From Spirochaeta sp. (GTDB lineage: Bacteria; Spirochaetota; Spirochaetia; DSM-2461): a stretch of DNA of 6,003 nt. The stretch lies in contig JAUVIY010000170.1 in assembly GCA_030592625.1 (NCBI GenBank), forward strand, positions 1 to 6,003, given 5' to 3'. Both the position numbers and the translations under genes were made by a program. Under the pieces are notes generated by a model. That model ran no database searches. It was not told the DNA's origin and saw only the letters and a list, made by a program, of their open reading frames with translations. This document shows, in pieces, positions 4,954-6,003 of this stretch (positions within the stretch are counted from its first letter, which is position 1; every line of letters starts with the position of its first letter).

Positions 4954-6003
4954 TGGGGAGAGAATCTCGATCTGTTCGAATCGTCTCCAGGCACCACTTG
5001 TCGCTCTGATGTTGTCCACACTGAGCTGGGCGGGGGATAGCGACAGGGAACGGATAATTCTGGTTGAGTCCCTGTCTTCCTCATAGTCGGCGATCCAGTT
5101 AATCGTTTCTTCCAATGCGCCGTTTTTTTTCATGAATTGAATCTGAAGCACCAGTTTATCTCCCAGAGAGAACAAGGATGCTGTTCCGATCCGTTTTTTT
5201 TCACCATCGATCCACTCGATACGGGGCATATCGAAAATAATTTCGATTCCTCCGGGGCTTCTCCATACACCGGTGAGTTCCAGCGGCGATAGTATCGGTG
5301 CAAGGGATGACTCAGAGGCTAAAATCAGTTGAAGGGCCGGTCCGAGACGCCGATACACACCGTTCCAGTTTGTGTCGGCTCGCCAGAGTTCAATTCGTTC
5401 CCAGGATTCGGCACTGACCGAAACCGTATCGTACATACTTGGAATTACGGCGTTATTGACACGGGTGTAGAGGCGTTTCGCAGTAGTCCGGTGGCTTTTC
5501 CCCCAGGTGAAGACTTCCTGAATGGATCCGTCATAAAACATGATTTCCCTGCTGTCGGGGTTGAAGTAGAGCATATCCAGAAATGAACCTGTTCCGGTTT
5601 CACTGTACCAGGCGCCTCTGAGATACTCCTCATAAACCTCGACATCTCCTGAATACACCCGCCCGATGCGTTCTTCCAGGATGGTTTCTCCCTTGACGTT
5701 CCTTGATCCTCCCTGTCGGTATATGAAGGCCCCAAAGTCCCATATCCAATCAGTTTCGATAAGATCCATACTGTTGTCGGATGCAGGATCCTTCTTCTGT
5801 ACGACGATTTGATAGGGTACGCCGGCGCTCAGTCCGCTGTAATATTCGGGAGATCTTTCGGCCGTTACAATGTCGACATTCCCGTTGATATCCAGGCTGA
5901 ATACCAGTTTGAAATCGTCAATTTCACCTTTTTTCGACACGGCGTAAACGTCGGTGACATGACGTCCTTTTTCATCGAATCCGGAGACGATGATGTCGTT
6001 TCG
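4945..6003 (-). CDS. Unrecognised protein with two tandem GxW beta-rich repeats (5' partial)
   Basis: The frame is open through the right edge, so 352 C-terminal residues are visible. A GTG at 5938-5940 lies inside the continuing frame and need not be the start. Upstream residues (NDIIVSGFDEKGRHVTDVYA) read like more of the same beta-rich protein. Two stretches look duplicated: fragment residues about 129-206, opening LRGAWYSE and closing SAESWERIEL, and about 243-347, opening LTGVWRSPGG and closing SGAWRRFEQIEI. The opening G-x-W is typical of the first strand of lipocalin/calycin barrels, so two small barrels in tandem are possible. The first part contains LDINGNVDIVTAERS and a WIWDFGAFIY aromatic patch. 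No catalytic motif is visible. An envelope or exported location is likely from its style and neighbours, but its N-terminus is outside the window. It ends TAA at 4945-4947, overlapping the SPOR gene tail-to-tail by nine bases. Confidence 0.7.
   Translation of the reverse strand, partial: RNDIIVSGFDEKGRHVTDVYAVSKKGEIDDFKLVFSLDINGNVDIVTAERSPEYYSGLSAGVPYQIVVQKKDPASDNSMDLIETDWIWDFGAFIYRQGGSRNVKGETILEERIGRVYSGDVEVYEEYLRGAWYSETGTGSFLDMLYFNPDSREIMFYDGSIQEVFTWGKSHRTTAKRLYTRVNNAVIPSMYDTVSVSAESWERIELWRADTNWNGVYRRLGPALQLILASESSLAPILSPLELTGVWRSPGGIEIIFDMPRIEWIDGEKKRIGTASLFSLGDKLVLQIQFMKKNGALEETINWIADYEEDRDSTRIIRSLSLSPAQLSVDNIRATSGAWRRFEQIEILSPSE

Overview
The window is chromosomal DNA of moderate GC from a Gram-negative-type (diderm) bacterium, most likely a free-living spirochaete. 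The evidence is a loose-lipobox lipoprotein, a small outer-membrane beta-barrel ending in Phe, A/T-leaning TTG and GTG starts, and the neighbourhood folD / small barrel / lipoprotein. As I remember it, this neighbourhood resembles Treponema pallidum TP0732-TP0734; that is recollection, not a search result. I see no insertion sequence, CRISPR array, tRNA or rRNA.

Layout from left to right. (1) Positions 3-260 hold the C-terminal end of an unrecognised plus-strand gene. (2) Positions 261-386 are a short gap containing a coding-like but stop-interrupted minus-strand frame. (3) Positions 387-2335 are a minus-strand two-gene unit: a small outer-membrane barrel (TTG start, good Shine-Dalgarno), then a predicted lipoprotein with propeller-like sequence. 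The two are joined by a one-base stop/start overlap. (4) Positions 2336-2435 are a divergent intergenic region with two adjacent perfect dyads and candidate promoter elements. (5) Positions 2436-3326 are folD, the bifunctional folate enzyme, complete with all active-site motifs. (6) Positions 3359-3760 encode a LapA-like (DUF1049) two-helix inner-membrane protein with a long charged tail. It has a convincing sigma-70-type promoter overlapping the end of folD. (7) Positions 3761-3990 are a 230-base gap dominated by a large imperfect palindrome (3788-3918) that would fold into a long branched RNA. This is the most unexplained structure in the window. (8) Positions 3991-4953 encode an exported helical-repeat protein ending in a SPOR (peptidoglycan-binding) domain, starting at a TTG. 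(9) Positions 4945-6003 hold the C-terminal part of a minus-strand gene, tail-to-tail with and overlapping the SPOR gene by 9 bases. It contains two tandem GxW-starting beta-rich repeats.

Apart from folD, every gene whose location can be judged points to the cell envelope: outer-membrane barrel, lipoprotein, inner-membrane LapA-like protein and periplasmic SPOR protein. The window therefore reads as an envelope-biogenesis neighbourhood with one housekeeping enzyme inside it. Exact functions of the envelope proteins cannot be assigned from sequence alone.
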